Positions 24,046 to 30,607 of a DNA stretch of 39,551 nt are shown piece after piece. The position numbers were made by a program, and so were the translations under genes. The notes under the pieces are model-generated. The model was not told where the DNA came from. It ran no database searches and saw nothing but the letters and a program-made list of their open reading frames with translations. The number at the start of each line of letters is the position of its first letter. Position 1 is the first letter of the stretch. The stretch comes from Oscillospiraceae bacterium (GTDB lineage Bacteria; Bacillota; Clostridia; Oscillospirales; Oscillospiraceae), in NCBI GenBank assembly GCA_017397835.1, contig JAFQHV010000015.1:1-39551 (forward strand), given 5' to 3'.

Positions 24046-26118
24046 ATGAGTTATTCTGTACAAAACATCCGCAACGTCTGCCTGCTGGGTCACGGTGGCA
24101 ACGGAAAGACCGCCCTGGCAGAAAGTCTGCTTTACATGACCGGTGCTTTGGACCGCATGGGCAAGGCTACGGACGGCAACACGGTGTGTGACTACGACGC
24201 CGAAGAGATCAAGCGTCAGATCTCCATCACCACCGCCGTCGCCCCCATCGAGTACAAGGGCTGTAAGATCAATGTTCTGGACACCCCGGGCAGCGCCGGC
24301 TTCGCCGGTGAGGTGGTCGCCGCCCTGCGCGCCGCCGATGCCGCCATCATCGTCTGCTCCGCCAAGGACGGTCTGTCCGTCGGTCTGGAAAAGGCCTGGA
24401 AGTACTGCGAAGAGCGCAATATGCCCCGCTTCATCTATATCTCCAAGACCGACGAGGATAACTCCGACTATAACGCCACCTTTGACGCCCTGCGTGAGCG
24501 CTACGGCAACAAGATCGCTCCCGTGGTCGTGCCCATTTGGGACGACAACAAGAAGGTCACCGGCATCATCGACGTGCTGAACAAGCGCGCCTACGAAATG
24601 CAGAACCTCAAGCGCGTGGAGATCGACATTCCCGAGGGTAAGGACACCGTCATCACCGAGTTCAATGACGCGCTGAAGGAGTCCGTAGCCGAGACCAGCG
24701 AAGAGTTCATGGATAAGTTCTTCTCCGGCGAGGATTTCACCTACGCCGAGATGATCCAGGGCCTGCGCCAGGGCGTGCGCGACCTGTCCCTGTTCCCCGT
24801 GCTGTGCGGCTCCGCTGTCAACTGCATGGGTTCCCTGATGCTGATGGACTACATCGTGGACCTGCTGCCCAACCCCATGGAGGGCAACTACCACCGCGCC
24901 ACCACCCAGGACGGCGAGAGCGAGGAATTCGTGGTCTCCCCCGGCGGCGTTCCCACTGCCTTCGTGTTCAAGACGGTCGCCGACCAGTACGGCAAGTTCT
25001 CCTTTGTCAAGGTCCTGTCCGGCGAAATCACCCCCGATATGCCCCTGGTCAACTCCCGCACCGGCGACAGCGAGAAGCTGGGCCGCCTGTACGAGATGCG
25101 CGGCAAGAAGGCTACCGAGGTCAAGTCCCTTTCCTGCGGTGACATCGGCGCCATCGGCAAGATGGACAAGGTCAAGACCGGCGACACTCTGTGCGACACC
25201 CGTAAGGTGGTCTCCCTGAAGGCTCTGCCCTTTGCCGAGCCCTGCTATCAGGTTGCCGTCTCCCCCAAGACCCGCGGTCAGGAAGATAAGGTTGCCCAGG
25301 GTCTGGCCCGTCTGAATGAAGAGGATCCCACCTTCACCGTGGTCAACAACGCCGAGACCCATCAGATGGTGGTCACCGCCGCCGGCGACATCCACGTGGA
25401 CGTGCTGATGGCCAAGCTGAAGACCCGCTTCAACGTGGAAGTGGATCTGAAGGAGCCCCGCGTTCCCTACCGTGAGAAGATCCGCAAGACCGTGTCCAAG
25501 CAGGGCCGTCACAAGAAGCAGACCGGCGGTTCCGGCCAGTTCGGTGACGTGTGGATCCGCTTCGAGCCCAACTTCGACCAGGAAGAGATGGTCTTTGCCG
25601 AGGAAGTCTTCGGCGGCTCCGTGCCCAAGAACTACTTCCCCGCTGTGGAAAAGGGCCTGCGCGAAGCCTGTGTCCACGGTCCTTTGGCCGGCTACCCCGT
25701 AGTCAACCTGAAGGCCGTTCTGTACGATGGCTCCTACCACCCCGTGGACTCCTCCGAGATCGCGTTCAAGACCGCCGCCCAGCTGGCCTATAAGGCCGCC
25801 ATGCCCGAGGCGAACCCCGTGCTGATGGAGCCGGTCGGCGAGCTGAAGGTCACCGTGCCCGACGCCTACATGGGCGACGTCATTGGCGATCTGAACAAGC
25901 GCCGCGGCCGCGTGATGGGCATGACCCCCATTGACGGCGGCGAACAGGTCATCGAGGCCGAGGTTCCCATGGCCGAGATGATGTCCTACGCCATCGACCT
26001 GCGTGCCATGACTCAGGCCCGCGGTTCCTACACCTTCCACTTCGTCCGCTACGAGGATTGCCCCCCTGCCGCGCAGGAAAAGGCCATCGCCGCAGCCAAG
26101 GCTATGGAAGAAGAGTAA
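24046..26118 (+). CDS. EF-G2-type translational GTPase
   Basis: A 690-aa EF-G paralogue with the full EF-G domain order (G domain, II, III, IV, V). It is not canonical EF-G: G1 is GHGGNGKT instead of AHIDAGKT, G2 reads RQISITTAV instead of RGITITSA, and G4 is SKTD instead of NKxD; DTPG (G3) is kept. The TVCDYDAEEIKRQ segment and overall pattern match the EF-G2 group known from Mycobacterium and others, whose role in translation is unclear and which can lack ribosome-stimulated GTP hydrolysis. Domain IV has GGSGQFGDVWIRFEP. It is single-gene transcribed. Its last codons and terminator are duplicated downstream. Confidence 0.9.
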   Translation: MSYSVQNIRNVCLLGHGGNGKTALAESLLYMTGALDRMGKATDGNTVCDYDAEEIKRQISITTAVAPIEYKGCKINVLDTPGSAGFAGEVVAALRAADAAIIVCSAKDGLSVGLEKAWKYCEERNMPRFIYISKTDEDNSDYNATFDALRERYGNKIAPVVVPIWDDNKKVTGIIDVLNKRAYEMQNLKRVEIDIPEGKDTVITEFNDALKESVAETSEEFMDKFFSGEDFTYAEMIQGLRQGVRDLSLFPVLCGSAVNCMGSLMLMDYIVDLLPNPMEGNYHRATTQDGESEEFVVSPGGVPTAFVFKTVADQYGKFSFVKVLSGEITPDMPLVNSRTGDSEKLGRLYEMRGKKATEVKSLSCGDIGAIGKMDKVKTGDTLCDTRKVVSLKALPFAEPCYQVAVSPKTRGQEDKVAQGLARLNEEDPTFTVVNNAETHQMVVTAAGDIHVDVLMAKLKTRFNVEVDLKEPRVPYREKIRKTVSKQGRHKKQTGGSGQFGDVWIRFEPNFDQEEMVFAEEVFGGSVPKNYFPAVEKGLREACVHGPLAGYPVVNLKAVLYDGSYHPVDSSEIAFKTAAQLAYKAAMPEANPVLMEPVGELKVTVPDAYMGDVIGDLNKRRGRVMGMTPIDGGEQVIEAEVPMAEMMSYAIDLRAMTQARGSYTFHFVRYEDCPPAAQEKAIAAAKAMEEE

Positions 26119-26196
26119 TTCCATCAACGAAACGACCCGTCCCTCTTGGGGCGGGTCGTTTTTTATGGGCAATCCTCGTATTCGGCGCTTTTGCGC
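26055..26196 (+). repeat. Direct repeat, copy A: EF-G2 3' end plus terminator
   Basis: 142 bp covering the last 21 codons of the EF-G2 gene (from DCPPAAQEK), its terminator and 32 nt beyond. It is repeated at 26296-26436 with four substitutions and one missing T in the terminator T run. Identity stops inside the right arm of a hairpin (26183-26198). Confidence 0.95.
26131..26164 (+). terminator. Terminator of the EF-G2 gene (copy A)
   Basis: A 13-bp stem (26131-26143 with 26148-26160, one G-U pair), loop TCTT, six T. Copy B has the same stem at 26372-26384/26389-26401 with five T. Confidence 0.95.
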
Positions 26197-26293
26197 CGTA
26201 AATTTCCGGCTTTGCCGGGAATTGCGCAGGGCGAATTCACTTCGCCCGAGCATGGTAAATCAGAGGGCACCCACCGGCACCTGTGCCGGTGGG
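26183..26293. repeat. Array of four hairpins between the duplicated EF-G2 ends
   Basis: Four inverted repeats in 111 nt: 26183-26198 (6-bp arms), 26201-26223 (10-bp, one G-U), 26229-26247 (7-bp) and 26270-26293 (11-bp arms, 2-nt loop). None has a proper T run. The first and last sit exactly at the two ends of the repeated block, so they mark its borders. It resembles a REP-like palindromic cluster; no family is recognised. Confidence 0.75.
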
Positions 26294-26295
26294 AC

Positions 26296-26436
26296 GGATT
26301 GCCCCCCTGCCGCGCAGGAGAAGGCGATTGCCGCAGCCAAGGCTATGGAAGAGGAGTAATTCCATCAACGAAACGACCCGTCCCTCTTGGGGCGGGTCGT
26401 TTTTATGGGCAATCCTCGTATTCGGCGCTTTTGCGC
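26296..26436 (+). pseudogene. Direct repeat, copy B: detached 3' end of an EF-G2 gene
   Basis: Reads in frame DCPPAAQEKAIAAAKAMEEE-stop exactly like the genuine gene end, followed by a copy of its terminator. It has no start or upstream body. The four base changes relative to copy A (GAA/GAG, GCC/GCG, ATC/ATT, GAA/GAG) are all synonymous. That is unexpected for a fragment decaying without selection and suggests it came from a separately evolved, functional EF-G2 allele. Confidence 0.85.
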
Positions 26437-26527
26437 GATTTTTTGTTAATGTGTATCAAAACGTACACAAAAAGCCGTAATCCCGCCTACTTTAGAAGGG
26501 CAATCGCCCATTAAAGGAGGAATTATT

Positions 26528-27262
26528 ATGGCAAGCAATCAAACCCCCGTTTTCGGCCTGAATCAGTGGTCGCTGGACGACGGCATCATCATGGCGGAAT
26601 TCAACGCCGACAATCAAAAGACCGAGCAAGCCTTGGTGGAAGCGAACGCAGCCATCGCCGCTCTGCAGCAGGAGAGCGCGATCCTGCGCGCAGACCGAAC
26701 CTCACTGGAGCAGGCCATTGCCGCCGCCAAGGCGGAGGCTAAGGCCGGCGACAGCACCCTGCAGGCGGCCATCAACGCCGCCAAAAGCGAGGCAAAAGCC
26801 GGTGACAACACCCTGCAGGCGGCCATCAACGCCGCCAAAAGCGAGGCAAAAGCCGGTGACAACACCCTGCTACAGGCGCTGAACGCCGCCAAGGCAACCA
26901 TCCCCAAAATCGCCACCGGCACTTACGTGGGCACCGGCACCTGCGGAGTGAGCAACCCCACCTCCCTCACCTTCGACTTTGAGCCAAAGCTGGTAATCAT
27001 TACGGTGGATATTCAAGGCACCCAAGGTGGCACTGTACATGGGAATGACAGCATCACCCCTGTAATCATCCCCTACGGAGCCTCTTCCTTCACATTTTGG
27101 TACTCACATTCGAGTTATGTGCAGTACGACACTTACGCCTGTGCTGTTGCCTGGGACGGCACAACCATCCGCTGGTGGAACAAGCAATCCGTAACGAACA
27201 CCAACGCCTATATGCAACTCAACAAAACCGATGCAACCTATCGCTATTTTGCCATTGGGTAA
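26528..27262 (+). CDS. Orphan phage tail-fibre-like protein
   Basis: A 244-aa protein. The N-terminus (FGLNQWSLDDGIIMAEFNADNQKTEQAL) resembles the start of phage tail or tail-fibre proteins found in Clostridia. Residues about 30-115 are an Ala-rich coiled coil with 18-residue repeats (AGDNTLQAAINAAKSEAK). The C-terminus (about 125-244: IATGTYVGTGTCGVSNPTSLTFDFEPKLVII and onward) looks like a receptor-binding fibre tip. AAAGGAGG lies before the ATG. No other phage gene is nearby, so it is a remnant, a domesticated surface or host-recognition protein, or a tailocin piece located elsewhere. A weak promoter candidate is TTGCGC (26432) with TATCAA 17 nt later. Confidence 0.65.
   Translation: MASNQTPVFGLNQWSLDDGIIMAEFNADNQKTEQALVEANAAIAALQQESAILRADRTSLEQAIAAAKAEAKAGDSTLQAAINAAKSEAKAGDNTLQAAINAAKSEAKAGDNTLLQALNAAKATIPKIATGTYVGTGTCGVSNPTSLTFDFEPKLVIITVDIQGTQGGTVHGNDSITPVIIPYGASSFTFWYSHSSYVQYDTYACAVAWDGTTIRWWNKQSVTNTNAYMQLNKTDATYRYFAIG
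26747..26854 (+). repeat. 54-bp tandem repeat inside the tail-fibre-like gene
   Basis: Two units (26747-26800, 26801-26854) differ in only a few bases. A partial, diverged unit follows (26855 onward) and a more diverged one precedes. Each encodes 18 residues of coiled coil. The near identity points to recent expansion; copy number probably varies among strains and would change fibre length. Confidence 0.92.
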
Positions 27263-27289
27263 GCGCAGGCCCAATCTTGCCCGGTGCCG

Positions 27290-27345
27290 CCCACCCTCAT
27301 CCGTCACGGCTGCGCCGTGCCACCTTCCCCCGTGAAGGGGGAAGG
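27290..27345. repeat. Short palindromic element, probably dispersed in the genome
   Basis: Two adjacent hairpins: CACGGC/GCCGTG with TGC loop (27305-27319) and a 9-bp CCTTCCCCC/GGGGGAAGG stem with a 5-nt loop (27323-27345), preceded by CACCCTCATCCGT. From memory, very similar CATCCGT-hairpin-CCTTCCCC units recur in intergenic regions of Oscillospiraceae genomes; this was not searched. Confidence 0.55.
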
Positions 27346-27354
27346 CTTTATAAC

Positions 27355-27390
27355 AAAAAACAGCGCCCACTCCCGAGGGAGTGGGCGCTG
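27355..27390 (-). terminator. Terminator of the SLH-domain gene
   Basis: 14-nt arms (27361-27374 with 27377-27390), six T on the minus strand at 27355-27360. It lies about 30 nt after the stop codon. Confidence 0.93.
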
Positions 27391-27421
27391 AACTTATTTA
27401 GTTAAGTTTTTGTGTGACGAA

Positions 27422-30148
27422 TTACTGCACGTCCTTCACGAAGATGTGAGTGATCACGCGAGTATCAGCGTCAATGTCCTTGAACAGCAGGTCGAAGGTC
27501 ACGTCGTAGTAGCCGCCCTTGATAGCAGCAGCGATGCCCTTCAGAGAGGTGATCTCGCCGACCTCGGCAGTCTCCAGAGTCTCCTCGGAGCGCACGTCGT
27601 AGATCATGGCGTCCTCAGCCAGAGCGTACATGCTGTTATCATCGTCAGCCAGGATCAGGTTGTTGCCGTAAACGGCCTCAGCCTCAGCATCCTTCAGCTC
27701 CAGACCGGTCTCGGCCTCGTCCAGAGTGTAGACGCCGTCCTCATCGATATCAACGATCTCGTAGAAGCCGTTGGCATAAACCTTATCGGTCACGATGCCG
27801 GACTTGAACTCCTCGGTCTCGGTGAAGTAGATGTTGCTGTACTTGTAGCCATCAGCAGTGATGCTGTAGGTGGACTCAGCAGCGATGTAGATGTAGTCCT
27901 CGATGGCCAGGTTCATGTTCGCGGTCAGAACGACGACCAGCTCAGCAGTCTTGCTGCCGTTGGCATCGACAACACCGGCAACGGCGACCAGATCGTCATC
28001 AGCCAGGCTCTTGGAGATAGCACCGGTGTAGGTGGCGATCTCCAGCTCGTCAACAGTGCTGGAAGGCTTCTCGACAACGATGAACTTGGTGTTCTCGGTC
28101 AGGTACAGACGGTTGGCAGCAGCAGTGCTATCGCCGTAGGTCAGGTACTTGTCCTCGTCAGACAGCTTCTCGCCCTTGTCAGCGAACTCGGCGAAGTAGC
28201 CGTTCTGCTCGCCCAGCTCCTCAACGGTGTAAGCCTCGGTAGCGGTCATAACGTCCTTCTTGGCCTGCTCGCGATCCAGGGACTTATCGAAGGTGTAGAA
28301 CTTGTTCAGGCCATATTCCTCACTCTCGAAGATATCCTGGGTCACAACGCCGGTCTCGCCGTTGTCCTCGGACACACCGGCGATACCGATCAAAACGGTA
28401 ACTTCCTCGCCCTTGGCGTTGACGCCCTGAACGTAGTAGTGGGCAACATCCTGGCTGTAGTTGGTCTTCTCGTTAACGGTGTAGGCCTTCACGACGAAGA
28501 TAGCATCCTCCAGGTTGCCGGCACCGGTGATCTGCTCAACACCGATCAGGGTGTCGCCGTAAGCGTACACAGCGTAGGTGTTGGTGGCGTGAGGCTCGTA
28601 CTCGGTAACGATGTTGGCCTCAACAGAGCCGTGGACAGTGATAGCGGTCTCGGGGATCAGGTAGTCCTTGCCGCCGATGGTGACGTACTGGACAGCCTTG
28701 CCGTTCAGCTTGCTGTTGACAACGGCCTCGATCTTGCCCTCAGCGGGCTCCAGCTTCTCGATGTAGACCTTACCCTCGGTACGGTCCTCGCTCACCTGAT
28801 ACTTGGTAACGACAACGATGTCGTCCTCGGCAACGCCCTCGTACTCCTCGATGACATCCAGGTCAGCGTTGTTCTGGTAAACCTGGCTGTTCAGGGTGAT
28901 GGTCTCCTTGCCGGCGACGGTCTTGATGTAGCCGACCTGGCCAACGGTGAACTCGACGGGAGCGATGTAGGTCACGATCTCGCCGGACTCCTCGTCAACG
29001 CCGTAGGTACCGGCGATGGCATTGAAAGCGTCCTTATCGTAGGCATCGGCATCCAGGGTGCCGTTCTCAACACCGTCAAAGGTGTAAGCAGCAACGGTAG
29101 TAGCTTCCTTGACCTTGCCGCCGAAGACGGCATTGTAGGCCTTCTTGTCGCCAGCGATGTCGTTGGCAACGGTGTAGTACTCCAGAGTGTCAACCACGCC
29201 GTAAGCGGTGCCGCGGTTCTTCTCGTTGACGTACTCGCCCTTCTTGGCGTACATGGCGTTAACAGTGTGGCCCAGCATATCCTTGCCGGTCTCGATGTCC
29301 AGCTTGAGCTCGCCGTTGTTGAACTCGGTGTAGTCCAGACCGGTGGCCTGGTTGCCGGTAACAACGCCCTTGACCTCAACGACCTCGAACACGGTGTCCT
29401 TCAGGGTGTCGCCCTTGACCTCAGCGATCAGAGCAGCATTGTAATCATCACCATAGGTGTCCTTGCCGAACTCAGCAGCGTCGGACCAGGTCTTGAAGAC
29501 CATGGTGTTGGTGCCGTAGCTGTAACCCTGGACACCCTCAGCGCTGTACCACAGGCCGTTGACAACAGCCACGGACAGCTGGTCACGGGTGATGGCAGCG
29601 TTGGTAGCGGGAGCGGGCTTCAGCTCGACCTCATCGTTGAACAGCTTAGCCTCTTCGACAGCGGCCATAACGGTCATGGGCCAGGTGCCCTCGCCGGCGT
29701 CGATGCCCAGCAGGTTGATGATCATGGTCATAGCCTCGGCGGTGGTCACGGCCTGGCCAGGCTTGAAGGTGCCGTCGCCATAACCCTTGAACCAACCCTT
29801 CTCAACACCCAGGTTGATGTAGCCCTCGGCCCAGCCGCCCTCGAAAGAGGCGGTGTCGTTGAACTTGTTGCCACCCTTGTAGGTGTCAGCGTTCAGCTCG
29901 GAGCCGTAGTACATCTTGGCCACGATGGCAGCCATCTGTGCACGGGTAACGGTCTCCTCAGGCTTGAAATTGGTAACGCCGTTCTCCTCGTAGCCCGCGA
30001 ACAGGCCCAGAGCAGCAGCGATACCGACAGCCTCGTCGTTGCTGATCTTGTCAGCATCGGCGAAAGCAGCGCTGGAACCGACGACCATCATGCCCAGCAG
30101 CATAACGGAAGCCAGAGCCAGACTCAGAGCGCGCTTCAGGTTTCTCAT
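27422..30148 (-). CDS. Large secreted SLH-domain surface protein (S-layer-like)
   Basis: A 908-aa exported protein. Signal peptide 1-30 (cleavage after AFA), then three SLH repeats at about residues 35-82, 96-148 and 157-201 (GWFKGYGDGTFKPGQAVTTAEA in the second is textbook). SLH domains anchor proteins to pyruvylated secondary wall polymers. The remaining 700 residues are strongly acidic, rich in Val, Tyr, Asp and Glu, without a recognised enzyme domain. No cysteine occurs in the whole protein, as usual for S-layer proteins. AAAGGAGG, a good promoter and a strong terminator suggest high expression as a single gene. Whether it is the main S-layer protein is inference. Confidence 0.85.
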   Translation of the reverse strand: MRNLKRALSLALASVMLLGMMVVGSSAAFADADKISNDEAVGIAAALGLFAGYEENGVTNFKPEETVTRAQMAAIVAKMYYGSELNADTYKGGNKFNDTASFEGGWAEGYINLGVEKGWFKGYGDGTFKPGQAVTTAEAMTMIINLLGIDAGEGTWPMTVMAAVEEAKLFNDEVELKPAPATNAAITRDQLSVAVVNGLWYSAEGVQGYSYGTNTMVFKTWSDAAEFGKDTYGDDYNAALIAEVKGDTLKDTVFEVVEVKGVVTGNQATGLDYTEFNNGELKLDIETGKDMLGHTVNAMYAKKGEYVNEKNRGTAYGVVDTLEYYTVANDIAGDKKAYNAVFGGKVKEATTVAAYTFDGVENGTLDADAYDKDAFNAIAGTYGVDEESGEIVTYIAPVEFTVGQVGYIKTVAGKETITLNSQVYQNNADLDVIEEYEGVAEDDIVVVTKYQVSEDRTEGKVYIEKLEPAEGKIEAVVNSKLNGKAVQYVTIGGKDYLIPETAITVHGSVEANIVTEYEPHATNTYAVYAYGDTLIGVEQITGAGNLEDAIFVVKAYTVNEKTNYSQDVAHYYVQGVNAKGEEVTVLIGIAGVSEDNGETGVVTQDIFESEEYGLNKFYTFDKSLDREQAKKDVMTATEAYTVEELGEQNGYFAEFADKGEKLSDEDKYLTYGDSTAAANRLYLTENTKFIVVEKPSSTVDELEIATYTGAISKSLADDDLVAVAGVVDANGSKTAELVVVLTANMNLAIEDYIYIAAESTYSITADGYKYSNIYFTETEEFKSGIVTDKVYANGFYEIVDIDEDGVYTLDEAETGLELKDAEAEAVYGNNLILADDDNSMYALAEDAMIYDVRSEETLETAEVGEITSLKGIAAAIKGGYYDVTFDLLFKDIDADTRVITHIFVKDVQ

Positions 30149-30205
30149 GGATATTTCCTCCTTTAATTTTTGAGTGGGAACATTTGCTCCCTTATCTCTG
30201 TGTGT

Positions 30206-30254
30206 ACTATAACGCAAGCCCTTTTTCCCGTCAATAGGTTTACATCATATGTAA
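30206..30254 (-). promoter_or_regulatory. Promoter of the SLH gene with an adjacent inverted repeat
   Basis: On the minus strand TTGACG (30229-30234), 17 nt, TATAGT (30206-30211). An inverted repeat TTACAT/ATGTAA with a 3-nt spacer (30240-30254) lies just upstream of the -35 and may be a regulator site. The leader of about 50 nt can form a 6-7-bp hairpin (GGGAGCA with TGTTCCC). Confidence 0.75.
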
Positions 30255-30409
30255 CACAACTGAAACATTTCCGAAATCTTGTGCCTGTCACAAGACCCGG
30301 ACGCATATATAGACGCAAGAAAAACTTTTTTGTTCCCGTGCTGTAAATATTTTATTTTGCGCAGGGTGTTTCGCCCGGAGAGTAATTCAGGGATCGTTTC
30401 GCCCTGCGG

Positions 30410-30528
30410 TGCGACCTCCTTTGCCCACGGAGGCCACCCAAAGGAAGTACATAGAAACCATGGGTTTCTATGCTGATTTTTGGTTTCTTTTGTTCAGCGA
30501 CAAAAGAAACCCGCCGCCGGGGCGGCGG
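30410..30528. repeat. Cluster of palindromes in the SLH-rnj intergenic region
   Basis: Perfect inverted repeats follow one another: 30450-30472 (10-bp arms, CATAGAAACC), 30482-30511 (12-bp arms, GGTTTCTTTTGT, 6-nt loop) and 30511-30528 (8-bp CCGCCGCC arms). A weaker CCTCC/GGAGG pair lies near 30415-30433. No coding potential is seen. The region 30255-30409 holds nothing I recognise. Looks like a composite of small mobile or REP-like elements. Confidence 0.6.
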
Positions 30529-30550
30529 AACATCACCACGCAGACATTAA

Positions 30551-30587
30551 AAACCACCCCCGGCGGAGCCGATGCATCCGCCGGGGG
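30551..30587 (-). terminator. Terminator of rnj
   Basis: An 11-bp GC-rich stem (30557-30567 with 30577-30587), 9-nt loop; on the minus strand TGGTTTTTAA follows. It lies about 20 nt after the rnj stop. Confidence 0.82.
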
Positions 30588-30607
30588 CATATACACTATA
30601 TATAATG

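Noticed and set aside
23962-26253. A 763-codon antisense frame over the EF-G2 gene
   Set aside because: Shadow of the highly biased EF-G2 coding sequence; no RBS and no recognisable domain.
26165-26359. A 64-codon frame ending in the duplicated EF-G2 tail
   Set aside because: It only joins hairpin sequence to the copied gene end; no RBS and no independent protein character.
26747-26854. Tandem repeats considered as a CRISPR array
   Set aside because: Units are contiguous with no unique spacers and are in frame within a coding sequence.
27410-30166. A 918-codon open frame on the plus strand antisense to the SLH gene
   Set aside because: It mirrors the SLH frame; its composition (Val, Leu, Gly, Asp repeats) is what GC-ending codons give on the opposite strand. 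No start signal and no known domain. The SLH reading has signal peptide, SLH repeats, RBS, promoter and terminator.
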